Source: an uncultured Lachnospiraceae bacterium (GTDB taxonomy: Bacteria > Bacillota > Clostridia > Lachnospirales > Lachnospiraceae). From it: a stretch of DNA of 64,000 nt. The stretch spans positions 1-64,000 of the forward strand of contig CAJTWM010000013.1 in assembly GCA_910579805.1 (NCBI GenBank), written 5' to 3'. Both the position numbers and the translations under genes were made by a program. Under the pieces are notes generated by a model, which did not search any database, was not told where the DNA came from, and saw only the letters and a list, made by a program, of their open reading frames with translations. The first letter of the stretch is position 1, and each line of letters starts with the position of its first letter. Below are positions 41,877 to 50,783 of this stretch, piece after piece.

Positions 41877-42905
41877 TTAAAATTGATTTTTATCTGCCCA
41901 ATCTTTTATATGGTTTACGACTCCTGTTAAATTCGTATACCATATGTAATGATTTCCTTCCACAACATGTATTTCATGTTTCCCTGTTTCCAGATTCAAC
42001 TGATCTCTGTGCGCCGTTTCCCATGCCGGAATGGCGGCTGCATTATCCCCTGACACCATCGTCAGAACCGGAAGGGAATCGGGGAATTTTTTCCCTACGA
42101 TCGTCCCCAGCGCCGCATCCATATGATCCACTTCGCTGCTGATCGACTCGTTACAGCAAAGCGAATATGCCTGCAAAAACTCTTCTCTGTCCCTTTCGGA
42201 ATAGGTATATCCGGTGATTGCCGGTAGTTCCGCACCGTATTCTTCAGGATTCTCCGCCAGTGCTTTCTTAAATTCTTCGACAGACGCAAAGGTATTTCTT
42301 AAATCGTCAAACTCTTTTACCGCCTGTTTCATATATGCCTGTTCCATTGCCAAAGCTTCTTCCAATTCTTTATCATACACCGTATTGTCTATGGCAATAA
42401 ATCCTTCCACCTTGTCGGAATACTCCAAAACATAATTCAGCCCATATACGCCCGAAATAGAATGTACGAGCAATATGCACCGGTCAATATTCAGTTCTTC
42501 CAATGCCTTGTCCAATTCTTCATTGATGTTTTCAACCGTTCTGTCAACCGCCGTCACATCGCTCAATCCGTATCCCAACGGCTCTACGATCACTATATTA
42601 AAACGTTCTTCCAACGCCTCCGCCAGCGGTTTAAAGTAAATATGGGGCGACATCACGCCAAGCGCCGGCAGCATGACTAAAGTGGCTTTGTTTTGATCCG
42701 CAAATTCCTGACCGGTCTCATTTACCTCTCCGTATAGCACAACGTGCATCTGCTTTTCATTCACCGTGACATAGCGGCTGACAAAATCATTCCCTTTCGT
42801 TTTGGCATATGCCGTCATGCCAAATGTCATGCTTACCGTAATAATCAGCGACAAAAATACCGCCCATCCCCTAAGTCTTTGTTTTGGATTTTGTTTCATG
42901 TTCAA
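41877..42905 (-). CDS. Secreted alpha/beta hydrolase
   Basis: About 342 residues. Signal anchor (RGWAVFLSLIITVSMTFGMTAYA) then an alpha/beta-hydrolase fold. Oxyanion-side LVMLPALGVMSPHIYF, nucleophile elbow LLVHSISGVYGL (Ser ~135), acid candidate TMVSGDNAA and catalytic His in VEGNHYIWY. The start is probably TTG at 42905, 6 nt after GGAGG, or ATG at 42899; the open frame to 42938 (GTG) begins inside a repeat. Esterase or lipase activity is plausible; substrate unknown. Confidence 0.82.
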   Translation of the reverse strand: MNMKQNPKQRLRGWAVFLSLIITVSMTFGMTAYAKTKGNDFVSRYVTVNEKQMHVVLYGEVNETGQEFADQNKATLVMLPALGVMSPHIYFKPLAEALEERFNIVIVEPLGYGLSDVTAVDRTVENINEELDKALEELNIDRCILLVHSISGVYGLNYVLEYSDKVEGFIAIDNTVYDKELEEALAMEQAYMKQAVKEFDDLRNTFASVEEFKKALAENPEEYGAELPAITGYTYSERDREEFLQAYSLCCNESISSEVDHMDAALGTIVGKKFPDSLPVLTMVSGDNAAAIPAWETAHRDQLNLETGKHEIHVVEGNHYIWYTNLTGVVNHIKDWADKNQF

Positions 42906-42934
42906 TCCATTCCTCCTTTTCCCAAGTATTTTTT

Positions 42935-43061
42935 GCACAAACTCCTATCTGCCTGCTTTAGCAGGCATTTAATCAGGATCGCGAAATTTTAATTTCGCGC
43001 TAACTCCTATCTGCCTGCTTTAGCAGACATTCTGATCAGGATCGTGAAATTTTAATTTCAC
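42935..43061 (-). repeat. Tandem hairpin-RBS repeats, B type, two copies
   Basis: Two direct copies on the minus strand. Each has an AT palindrome, ATCCTGATT, stem TGCCTGC-TAAA-GCAGGCA (one copy TGTCTGC), then GATAGGAGTT. The palindrome differs between copies as GTGAAATTAAAATTTCAC and GCGAAATTAAAATTTCGC, a compensatory change that keeps pairing. The last copy ends about 30 nt before the hydrolase start and lends it an open frame. Confidence 0.85.
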
Positions 43062-43132
43062 ACCATAATTTTATCACTGTGCAAAAAACGTGGCCACAGA
43101 AATGCATCGACAAAATCCCCGCTTTTCCGACA

Positions 43133-43615
43133 TTATTTTAATACATCCCCAAACTCTGCTCCTGCCGCTCTGATCAGGTCTTCCGGCCTGATCTCGATCT
43201 GTGAGCCGAGGCGTCCGCCGCTTACGATGATGGTTTCCATCGTCTTCGCCGTATCCGCAATCCTTGTTACATACTGCTTTTTCATACCGATGGACGTACA
43301 TCCGCCCCGGACATATCCGGTCACATTGTTGATCTCTTTCACAGGCAGCATTTCCACCGATTTCTCCCCGACGGATCTGGCCGCCTTTTTCAGATCCAGT
43401 TCCCTTTCTATCGGAATGACAAAAACAAAATAATTTTTACTGTTGCCCCTTGTAACAAGCGTTTTATAAATCTTGTCATGAGGCATTTGCAACTGGTCTG
43501 CAAGCCGTATGCTGTCCACAAACTCCCCGCATTCGTAAGTGTAATGGGTATACTCGATCTTTAACCTGTCTAATATGCGCATTGCATTGGTTTTGATTTC
43601 CTTTTCCTTCGCCAT
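43133..43615 (-). CDS. ybaK: Cys-tRNA(Pro)/Cys-tRNA(Cys) deacylase, YbaK type
   Basis: 160 residues, YbaK/EbsC fold that clears cysteine mischarged on tRNA-Pro. It has TNAMRILDRLKIEYTHYTYE, IYKTLVTRGNSKNYFVFVIP and the family signature VTGYVRGGCTSIGMKKQY (~100). The conserved lysine (KTLV) is present. Length is typical. Not obviously tied to its neighbours. Confidence 0.93.
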   Translation of the reverse strand: MAKEKEIKTNAMRILDRLKIEYTHYTYECGEFVDSIRLADQLQMPHDKIYKTLVTRGNSKNYFVFVIPIERELDLKKAARSVGEKSVEMLPVKEINNVTGYVRGGCTSIGMKKQYVTRIADTAKTMETIIVSGGRLGSQIEIRPEDLIRAAGAEFGDVLK

Positions 43616-43689
43616 GATGGCTCCCTCCCGAGTGTCTAAAACAACTTATTCGCTTTAGCGGTTTTCGGTATAAAACATTTATTAATATT

Positions 43690-44073
43690 TTAGGATAATT
43701 CTCCGTGTTTCTCATACCGGGAAATTTTCCCGATCTTATTTTTCTCATCAGTAAATACCACATATGGATTATGTACTTTTGCCTCCTCCGGCGTCATATC
43801 CGCATATGCCATGATAATGATATGGTCGCCAATCTGTACCTGTCTCGCCGCAGCGCCGTTTAAGCAGATCATACCGCTGTCCGCTTCTCCTGCGATCGTA
43901 TATGTCTCAAACCGGTTTCCGTTTTCCACATCTACGATCTGTACCATTTCATATTCCAAAATGCCTGCCGCCTCCAAAAGCGTTGTATCTACCGTTATGC
44001 TGCCCACATAATTTAGTTCCGCCTGCGTTACTACCGCCCTGTGTATTTTCCCTTTTAACATTCTGAGCGTCAT
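43690..44073 (-). CDS. panD: Aspartate 1-decarboxylase
   Basis: Makes beta-alanine from aspartate for pantothenate. 127 residues, pyruvoyl enzyme. The self-cleavage site is Gly24-Ser25 in NYVGSITVD, the same numbering as the E. coli enzyme. The downstream core NGAAARQVQIGDHIIIMAYADM is intact. GGGAGG lies 10 nt before the ATG. It lies 25 nt after panC in a panB-panC-panD operon. Confidence 0.95.
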   Translation of the reverse strand: MTLRMLKGKIHRAVVTQAELNYVGSITVDTTLLEAAGILEYEMVQIVDVENGNRFETYTIAGEADSGMICLNGAAARQVQIGDHIIIMAYADMTPEEAKVHNPYVVFTDEKNKIGKISRYEKHGELS

Positions 44074-44098
44074 TTTAAACCAGCCTCCCTTCCGTTTT

Positions 44099-44956
44099 CT
44101 ACATTTTCATAATGAAATTATCAATGAGTCTCGTCTTTCCGATAAATACTGCAATAGCGCAGAGAATTTCTCCGCCGCCGGCAGCCCCCAGATCCGCAAC
44201 CGGCTCTATTTTGGAAAAGTCCACGATTTCTACATAATCGATCTTTGCAAGCTTTTCTTTCCCAATCACGTCCGAAATGCGCCGCTTTATTTCGGAAACT
44301 TGCCTTTCCCCTGCCTCTATTGCTTTTTTCCCTTCCGCAAGGCTTCTGCTCAGTACCAGCGCCGCCTGCCTCTCCTCCGGATTCAGATAAGTATTTCTGG
44401 AACTTTTGGCCAATCCGTCTTCTTCCCTGATGATAGGGCAGCCGACAATCTCCATATCTATACTCAGATCCCTGACCATTTTCTTTATGACCGCAAGCTG
44501 CTGGGCGTCCTTTTGCCCGAAATACGCCCTGTCTGCCGGTATGATATGGAAAAGCTTACTCACTACGGTCTGCACCCCTCTGAAATGCGTGGGACGGCTT
44601 TTTCCGCACAGTTCTTTTGTCAGCCCTTCCATATCCACATAGGCGCTAAAATCCGGATCGTACATTTCCTCCGTATCCGGGTGAAAAATCAGATCCACGC
44701 CGATACTTTCGCACAACGCCGCGTCTTTATCCAAATCTCTGGGATAACTTGCAAAATCCTCGTTAGGCCCAAACTGGATCGGATTGACAAATATACTGAC
44801 AACCACTTTATCGTTCTCTCTCTTCGCCGCCTCCATCAAACTTTTATGCCCCTCATGCAAATAGCCCATGGTCGGCACAAGCCCTACCGTAAGTCCCTGC
44901 TTCTTCCATTCTTTTACCTGATCCCTTGTTTCTTTTATCTTTCCTGATATTTTCAT
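44099..44956 (-). CDS. panC: Pantothenate synthetase
   Basis: Joins pantoate and beta-alanine using ATP. 285 residues. VGLVPTMGYLHEGHKSL (HIGH-like, ~27-43), VVSIFVNPIQFGPNEDF, FHPDTEEMYDPDF, GVQTVVSKLFHIIPADRAYFGQKDAQQLAVI and the KSSRNTYL motif. The ATG at 44956 is chosen; it follows GGGAG by 5 nt. That ribosome site is the end of a perfect B-type hairpin element. Confidence 0.96.
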   Translation of the reverse strand: MKISGKIKETRDQVKEWKKQGLTVGLVPTMGYLHEGHKSLMEAAKRENDKVVVSIFVNPIQFGPNEDFASYPRDLDKDAALCESIGVDLIFHPDTEEMYDPDFSAYVDMEGLTKELCGKSRPTHFRGVQTVVSKLFHIIPADRAYFGQKDAQQLAVIKKMVRDLSIDMEIVGCPIIREEDGLAKSSRNTYLNPEERQAALVLSRSLAEGKKAIEAGERQVSEIKRRISDVIGKEKLAKIDYVEIVDFSKIEPVADLGAAGGGEILCAIAVFIGKTRLIDNFIMKM

Positions 44957-44959
44957 TTT

Positions 44960-44994
44960 TACTCCCATCTGTGCGCTTCAGCGCACATACCAAT
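44960..44994 (-). repeat. Hairpin-RBS repeat, B type, supplying the panC ribosome site
   Basis: Minus strand: TATGTGCGC-TGAA-GCGCACA followed by GATGGGAGTAAAA and the panC ATG. The stem bases differ from the usual CCTGC/GCAGG yet pair perfectly. Confidence 0.8.
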
Positions 44995-45022
44995 CTACAT
45001 TTGGCGTCCATTTTCGCTTTCC

Positions 45023-45850
45023 TTAATATAATTTATCCAAAATACTTTCATCCATCTTGAAAGTATGCTCGCCGGACGGAAACGTCCCTTCCTGTACTTC
45101 CCTTTTATATGCCGCAAAACCCTTTTTCATTTCTTCGCCTACATTGGCAAATACTTTTACAAATTTAGGCGACATATCGCCATACATGGCGAGCATATCC
45201 TGATAAACCAGCACCTGACCGTCGCAGCCCGCGCCTGCCCCGATTCCGATGGTCGGAATGGAGATTTTCTCCGTAATAAGCGCTGCCAGCTTTTCGGGAA
45301 CACACTCCAGAACGACGGCAAATGCGCCTGCCTGCTCCACTGCTTTCGCCTCTTCCAACAGTTTTTGGGCGGCCTCCCCGCCTTTTCCCTGTACTTTAAA
45401 TCCGCCGAGAGCATGAACGGACTGAGGCGTTAATCCGATATGCGCGCAGACCGGGACCGACGCTCTGACGATCGCTTCGATCTGGGGGCATACCTCTTTA
45501 CCGCCCTCTAATTTTACTGCATGCGCCCCGCCTTCTTTGAGCATCCTGCCCGCATTGACTACCGCGTCGTAACAGCCGGTCTGATAAGACATAAAAGGCA
45601 TATCCGCTATGACCAGTGCATTTTTTGCTCCTCTTGTTACCGCTTTCGTATGATGCAGCATATCTTCCATCGTAACGGAAAGCGTATTTTCATAACCAAG
45701 GCAGACCATTCCTAAGGAATCCCCTACCAGAATCGAGTGGATTCCCGCCTCATCAATCAGCTTTGCCGTCGTATAATCATATGCCGTCAGCATCGTAAGC
45801 TTCTCACCCTGTTCCTTTGCCTGTTTAAAAGTTGTCACTGTATTCTTCAT
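45023..45850 (-). CDS. panB: 3-methyl-2-oxobutanoate hydroxymethyltransferase
   Basis: First committed step of pantoate synthesis: ketopantoate from 2-oxoisovalerate and methylene-THF. 275 residues. KLTMLTAYDYTTAKLIDEAGI, ILVGDSLGMVCLGYENT, the metal-site ADMPFMSYQTG, VKLEGG, AHIGLTPQSVHALGGFKVQGK and GIGAGAGCDGQVLVYQD. The ATG at 45850 follows AGGAG at 6 nt, inside a degenerate copy of the hairpin-RBS element (45851-45900). First biosynthetic gene before panC. Confidence 0.96.
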   Translation of the reverse strand: MKNTVTTFKQAKEQGEKLTMLTAYDYTTAKLIDEAGIHSILVGDSLGMVCLGYENTLSVTMEDMLHHTKAVTRGAKNALVIADMPFMSYQTGCYDAVVNAGRMLKEGGAHAVKLEGGKEVCPQIEAIVRASVPVCAHIGLTPQSVHALGGFKVQGKGGEAAQKLLEEAKAVEQAGAFAVVLECVPEKLAALITEKISIPTIGIGAGAGCDGQVLVYQDMLAMYGDMSPKFVKVFANVGEEMKKGFAAYKREVQEGTFPSGEHTFKMDESILDKLY

Positions 45851-45926
45851 TTCCGCTCCTATCTGTCTGCTTCGTCTCCATTTCACTTCCGGGCAGACCT
45901 AACGCCTTATATTTGCATTTTTCCAT

Positions 45927-46820
45927 TTACTTTTTTATCCTATCGCCATGCGCCGCGTTTTCACTCGTGCAAAACAGCCTTTCCAGCTTTTCATAGTCCT
46001 TTCCGGGGTCTTTGGTTTTCGCCATTTTCAAAAGCCGTCTGCCTAACAACCTGTATATTTCCCGATCTTCTCCTTCTAAGACTTGAAAATGCTTTTCCAC
46101 GGTCGAAAGATCTCCTCTTAAGACCGGTCCCGTCATACTGGAAAGCGTCCCGTTTTTCAATACATTTTCTATATTTCCCCGTATCAGGGACGCCGACGCC
46201 TCCCGCGCTTCCTCCTCGGAAAATCCGCACGTTTCCAATAGGCCGAATCCCAATTCCAAAAGCGCCAAAACGTGATTGCTCAATATGCTGGCCGCACAGT
46301 GATACGCCGCTTTATCCTTTCTTTCTATCACGCGGTAAGGATTTCCCAATTCCTGAAGCAGTTTTTCCAATCCCCACAAAGCAGTCCCATCTCCTTCCAA
46401 GGTAAAAAAACCGTTATTCAATTGCATATAAGATGAAAATCTGTCGCGAAATGCGAGCAGTGGATGAATAGAAGCCCCGTATGCGCGCTTCTTTTCTATT
46501 CCTACGAATACATCAGATGATAATGAGCCGCTGACATGACATATAATGCGCTCATCTACGGACATTTCTTTCATACAATCCCATACGCCGCTTATTTCAT
46601 CATCCGGCGTTGTAATGATCAGGGTATCGCTCAAAGCAACCAGCTTTTCCATATCATCAAAAGCCATGACCGGAAAATCGTCCGTGCTGGTAAATTCCGC
46701 TGCTAAAGCAGCGCTCTCAAAATTCCTGCTGTAAAATCCGGCTACCGTCCGTCCTTTGTCCGCCAAATATTTTCCAAGCGAACAGCCCACCCGTCCGGCG
46801 CCTATTATTCCTATCTTCAT
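45927..46820 (-). CDS. Rossmann/DUF2520 reductase, probable ketopantoate reductase (PanG-like)
   Basis: 297 residues. The NAD(P)-binding N-terminus is KIGIIGAGRVGCSLGKYLADKG, followed by ITTPDDEISGVW and CHVSGSLSSDVF. The DUF2520 C-terminal half has GASIHPLLAF (~105) and AAYHCAASILSNHVLALLELG. The pan operon lacks the usual panE, and this gene sits just ahead of panB on the same strand. As I recall, a ketopantoate reductase of this general type (PanG) was described in Francisella, with relatives in Clostridia. The enzyme assignment is inference from fold and position. ATG at 46820 or 46829. Confidence 0.72.
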   Translation of the reverse strand: MKIGIIGAGRVGCSLGKYLADKGRTVAGFYSRNFESAALAAEFTSTDDFPVMAFDDMEKLVALSDTLIITTPDDEISGVWDCMKEMSVDERIICHVSGSLSSDVFVGIEKKRAYGASIHPLLAFRDRFSSYMQLNNGFFTLEGDGTALWGLEKLLQELGNPYRVIERKDKAAYHCAASILSNHVLALLELGFGLLETCGFSEEEAREASASLIRGNIENVLKNGTLSSMTGPVLRGDLSTVEKHFQVLEGEDREIYRLLGRRLLKMAKTKDPGKDYEKLERLFCTSENAAHGDRIKK

Positions 46821-46930
46821 TTCATGCATACACCTCTCTTTCAAAGCGATGCACATTATCATCGATGCCGTTTCCTAAGAATACCGCTCGTTAAAAATAT
46901 AACACATCCCTTTCCGGAGCGCAAGCGCAA

Positions 46931-49018
46931 TCAAATGAGATTTTTTTCAAAATGAAATCTTTTTTCCACGGCTTTCAGATAGCGTTCATTATGGCTTGCC
47001 GCAACGAGCATCGGGGCATATGCATCCCTTCCGCTGATCCGGAACATATAAGGAAAATTCTTAAAATGTTCCTGATATTCACGGGCAAAATCCAAAATAC
47101 CTCTTTGGATCTCCCGGATGCCTTCCTGATTTTCGTCTGTTTCCCCAAAAGAAAGGGTAATATTCTCTCCCTCTAAATACTTCACGGCCTCCCCGTCCTT
47201 CTTTCCTTCATAAAATCCCACAAACTGCGGCGCAGGGGAAGATAGCAGCAGTTCCCAATACACATTATGGTCTTTGTTCGGGTCGTGCTTTTTCAGCAAA
47301 TCCCTGTTATGGCTTTGGGAATACAAATATGCCGTCAGCCTTCCAGTCTGCAGAAAGACCTCCGACGCATCCGGCTCCGCATTATGCACCGTATTCGTTC
47401 CGGCAACGATCCCCTCTATCCGGCAGGGCAGTTTCCAAACTTTCTCCGTCAAATGGGAAAGCGCCGCCCAGCCGCTGCCTGCCCAGCCGATATCTACTGC
47501 CGCAGCCCGCCCGCAGCCCGCCAAAACTTTCGTATAATACTTTTCCGCCGCCGTCTTCTGAGAAACATATACCGCCCTCACCTGCTCCCATTTTGCTTCA
47601 AGAAAACGGTGCAGCAGCTCTACATTTTTATCCGTCAGTTTATCTTCGGGGTCTAACTGCGCAGTCCGGAAATCCGTAGCGGCCGGCTCAAATTCACTTT
47701 CCCAGCGGTCCGCTAATTGTCCGGTCAGGCTGTCCAGCTCCATAGAATGCAGGATTTGCCCTATCGTATAGCCCTGATTCACTTTATGGAACAAAAATCT
47801 TCTGAAATAATCATACTTGTCCTCATCCGCCATAAGCTTTACCGCCGCTTTTCTGGACCAATAGACATATTCCGTAATGTCCTGTGGATAAAGAAAATCA
47901 TAAACCTGCTTTACAATATCCCCGTCTCTGGATAAAAACAACAGCTTGTCCAGTCCACGGCTCTTATAATGCTCGTGGATAAACCCACAGTATCCTGCAA
48001 CGAACAGCCCCCCGTAAATAAAGCCGTACTCGTATTCCATACTGTAAGAATACAGTCCGTTATAAAGACGGCCGCTCACCACCGCCCTGTATGCGCTGCC
48101 AATGATACTGGACATATCCATAGAACGGTACAACAGGAGATTTTTATTAATATTGGGATACAAAAACACATCCAGACCGTTTCGCTTTGCCATATCCCTG
48201 TCGCTGTAGGGATTGTCTCCGATATGGATAACGGAATGCGCACCGATACCATGAATTTCCCCGAAAAGCCTGCCGTCGGCTTTGCTTTTTTGATATTCGT
48301 TCGAGAGATATACTTTCTCCATCCCCCTATATCCGGCATTTTCCAAAATCTTTACTATACATTCTTTAGGAAGATACATATCGGATACAAGAATCATTTT
48401 CTTATTCATAGCAAGGAGTCTTTTCCACACTTCCAGCATAAACGGATTCGCATAGCAAAGCCTCTGCTCCACTTCCTGTTCCCATTCCATTCCCTCTTCC
48501 GCCAGAATCCCTGTTTTTTCCTCCAAATTCTCCCAAATGTCTTTTAAGCCCACTTCCGTATGGCCGTTTCGCGCTTCACATTTTACCCTTGCGTCCCATT
48601 CCGCCAAAATACGGATGTTTTTAAAATCCAAAGTATCAAATGCTTCCCCCACCAGAAAAAACAGATCCGCCGGCGATGCAAACGGCCGAAAGATCAGGGT
48701 ATCAAAAATATCAAAAGAAACCACGTCATAACTTTCCAGTTTCCTGACATACTCTTCCACACGCAAAAACGGATTTTTTGCCAAATAGGACTCCGATTCA
48801 CTCTGCCCAACAGGCAGGCGTTTGCTCTCATAGACGCCTGTTTCCGGCCTTTTCCCTAAAAACCGGAAAAACAAAATATAATAGGCAAAATTCAGCCACA
48901 ACAAATAGAACCATGAAGCGGCTTTATGTATACCTGTCGCACCGTCGTGGAATTTATGGTATCTGTATGAAATTCCCGTATGTTTATTTACTAACAATTG
49001 ATAGATTCTGCGCCTCAT
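46931..49018 (-). CDS. HAD-like hydrolase fused to an 'FLxRDG' domain
   Basis: 695 residues, no clear signal peptide. Residues ~95-285 are a HAD phosphatase-like domain with intact motifs: SFDIFDTLIF (~100), LVSDMYLP and IHIGDNPYSD (~264). Residues ~330-550 contain a second domain marked by KLLFLSRDGDIVKQVYDFL (~357), YWSRKAA and VDIGWAGSGWAAL (~510). The same domain occurs in the proteins at 52557 and 60133. The ATG follows AAGGGG by 4 nt. The family accompanies surface-polysaccharide genes; its reaction is unknown to me. Confidence 0.75.
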   Translation of the reverse strand: MRRRIYQLLVNKHTGISYRYHKFHDGATGIHKAASWFYLLWLNFAYYILFFRFLGKRPETGVYESKRLPVGQSESESYLAKNPFLRVEEYVRKLESYDVVSFDIFDTLIFRPFASPADLFFLVGEAFDTLDFKNIRILAEWDARVKCEARNGHTEVGLKDIWENLEEKTGILAEEGMEWEQEVEQRLCYANPFMLEVWKRLLAMNKKMILVSDMYLPKECIVKILENAGYRGMEKVYLSNEYQKSKADGRLFGEIHGIGAHSVIHIGDNPYSDRDMAKRNGLDVFLYPNINKNLLLYRSMDMSSIIGSAYRAVVSGRLYNGLYSYSMEYEYGFIYGGLFVAGYCGFIHEHYKSRGLDKLLFLSRDGDIVKQVYDFLYPQDITEYVYWSRKAAVKLMADEDKYDYFRRFLFHKVNQGYTIGQILHSMELDSLTGQLADRWESEFEPAATDFRTAQLDPEDKLTDKNVELLHRFLEAKWEQVRAVYVSQKTAAEKYYTKVLAGCGRAAAVDIGWAGSGWAALSHLTEKVWKLPCRIEGIVAGTNTVHNAEPDASEVFLQTGRLTAYLYSQSHNRDLLKKHDPNKDHNVYWELLLSSPAPQFVGFYEGKKDGEAVKYLEGENITLSFGETDENQEGIREIQRGILDFAREYQEHFKNFPYMFRISGRDAYAPMLVAASHNERYLKAVEKRFHFEKNLI

Positions 49019-49124
49019 TTTTCCCCTTGGACCCTATCCGCTTTTCATCCCGTCAAGTTTCCTGTCCGCTTAATACCGACGCCGTCCTATCGGAACGGAA
49101 GACCGGCCGTCATAATCAAGCAAT

Positions 49125-49168
49125 CTAAAACTGCCGCTTCACGGAATTTCATTCGTTAAAGCGGCAGC
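49125..49168 (-). terminator. Intrinsic terminator of dgt
   Basis: On the minus strand, CTGCCGCTT pairs with AAGCGGCAG around a 19-nt loop, followed by TTTTAG, 35 nt past the stop codon. Confidence 0.75.
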
Positions 49169-49202
49169 CCTATAACAATTGCAACTGCTTTTCTATCTTT
49201 TC

Positions 49203-50621
49203 CTATTTATGCATTAAATTAATCCCTTCCAGCATTTGATAAGTTTCCAATGCAAATTCATCCGTCATGCCGCTGACATGGTCTAATAACAAGTGGACAC
49301 GAAGCCACCACTCTTTGATCGCATAATCATGCTGTCTGGCGTCCAGCTTATCAATGGCATATTTATATTCCGTAATGTAGCGCCTCCCCAAACGGTTAAA
49401 CAGCCGTCTTTCGACATCCGTATTTTCTGTTTTCTCTCCGTTTATCATTTTTAAAAATACAGTATTAGGTAACGCCAAAACTCTTTCATAATTTTTTAAA
49501 ATACCCGTTATCACAGAGTATCCGGTAAGCTCTATGCTTTCCGCTTCAAAAGAAGTATATAAAATCCGTCTGGAAACACTTTTGATCGTTTCCAGCACGC
49601 GCCCCATCGGTTTATTCGTGTTGATCAGCGAATCTGCCGTCCCGTTAAAGATTTCTTCTTCACGCTCGAAATAATTATCCACTGTTTCCTGCATTGCGCT
49701 CCGGGACCACGGAACCGATATATCCCTTCCAAATTGAATAGGATCGGCGTCCGGCACCTCTACCGGCAGCTTTTCATTTTTATATTTGCTTTTCCACTCT
49801 TTCACAAACTCTTTTAGGAAGATTTCCTCCGTCAATATCCTTTTTTCAATACCGTCCGCGATATCGCTCATACAGTAGGCAATATCATCCGCTGCCTCCA
49901 TGATATAGGTAAGCGGATAACGATGATACAATTCCATCCCTACTTCGGAATAAATTTTTTCCACGATGTCCCTCTCCGTTTGAAAATATCCCGCTTTTTT
50001 TAATATCCCGTCCCCTTGTTTTTCACCAGCAGCCCTTGAATATTTCAAGGTGCAGAGCAGCGTTGCAAAGGTCAGATTAAAACTATACTCGTCGTATTCC
50101 GTATGTAATCTTGTAATTGTCCTGAATCCCTGTGGGTTTCCGTCAAATTCCCTGAAATCGTTCATTAGCGTATCTAACAAGGTATCCTCCTTGCTGATTC
50201 CCTTTGGCAACGCGTTTAACGCGGAATTATTTGCCCAGTCGCGAATCGCGATTTCACCGAAATGCCCAAAAGGCGGATTGCCAATATCATGCAGTAAGCA
50301 GGCGTTCTCTACGATTGCCACAACATCCGGTATTTTCTCCGGATCGAGAAGATGATTCTCATACAGCCTGCGCGCTATCTTACTCGCAAGCGTATGCCCC
50401 AGATCCGACACTTCCAGCGAATGCGTTAGCCGGGTCCTTACGCTTGCATTCGGTTCCAAAGAAAAAACCTGTGCTTTCTGCTGCAGTCTGCGAAAAGAGG
50501 ACGAATACAGGATCCTCGACCGGTCGCTGTAAAACTGCTCAATCGAATACTCCCGTTCTATAGATGATTTCCGCATTCTGTCCGTACATAATAACTGATC
50601 GTATTTAGGTTTTGTATCCAT
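49203..50621 (-). CDS. dgt: dGTPase-like HD-domain triphosphohydrolase
   Basis: 472 residues from the ATG at 50621 (GGAG, 8 nt). SSSFRRLQQKAQVF, RTRLTHSLEVSDLGH with the first His, ENACLLHDIGNPPFGHFGE with the HD pair (~115), and YIMEAADDIAYCMSDIADG. This order is that of dGTP triphosphohydrolases, which release triphosphate from dNTPs. The frame is open to 50723, but that extension lacks family similarity. Flanked by unrelated genes. Confidence 0.9.
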   Translation of the reverse strand: MDTKPKYDQLLCTDRMRKSSIEREYSIEQFYSDRSRILYSSSFRRLQQKAQVFSLEPNASVRTRLTHSLEVSDLGHTLASKIARRLYENHLLDPEKIPDVVAIVENACLLHDIGNPPFGHFGEIAIRDWANNSALNALPKGISKEDTLLDTLMNDFREFDGNPQGFRTITRLHTEYDEYSFNLTFATLLCTLKYSRAAGEKQGDGILKKAGYFQTERDIVEKIYSEVGMELYHRYPLTYIMEAADDIAYCMSDIADGIEKRILTEEIFLKEFVKEWKSKYKNEKLPVEVPDADPIQFGRDISVPWSRSAMQETVDNYFEREEEIFNGTADSLINTNKPMGRVLETIKSVSRRILYTSFEAESIELTGYSVITGILKNYERVLALPNTVFLKMINGEKTENTDVERRLFNRLGRRYITEYKYAIDKLDARQHDYAIKEWWLRVHLLLDHVSGMTDEFALETYQMLEGINLMHK

Positions 50622-50783
50622 CAGCAACTCTCCTTTGTAGCTCCAATTATTTTCTGACATAAAGTTTACAAAATTTACAAATCTCTCAAATACAGGATAG
50701 CACGGACTACTGTAGATAAACATGAAGTTTTTAGAAAATTTTACGGATGTGTCCTCCGCACCGAGATTCCCCTATATGAGCCG

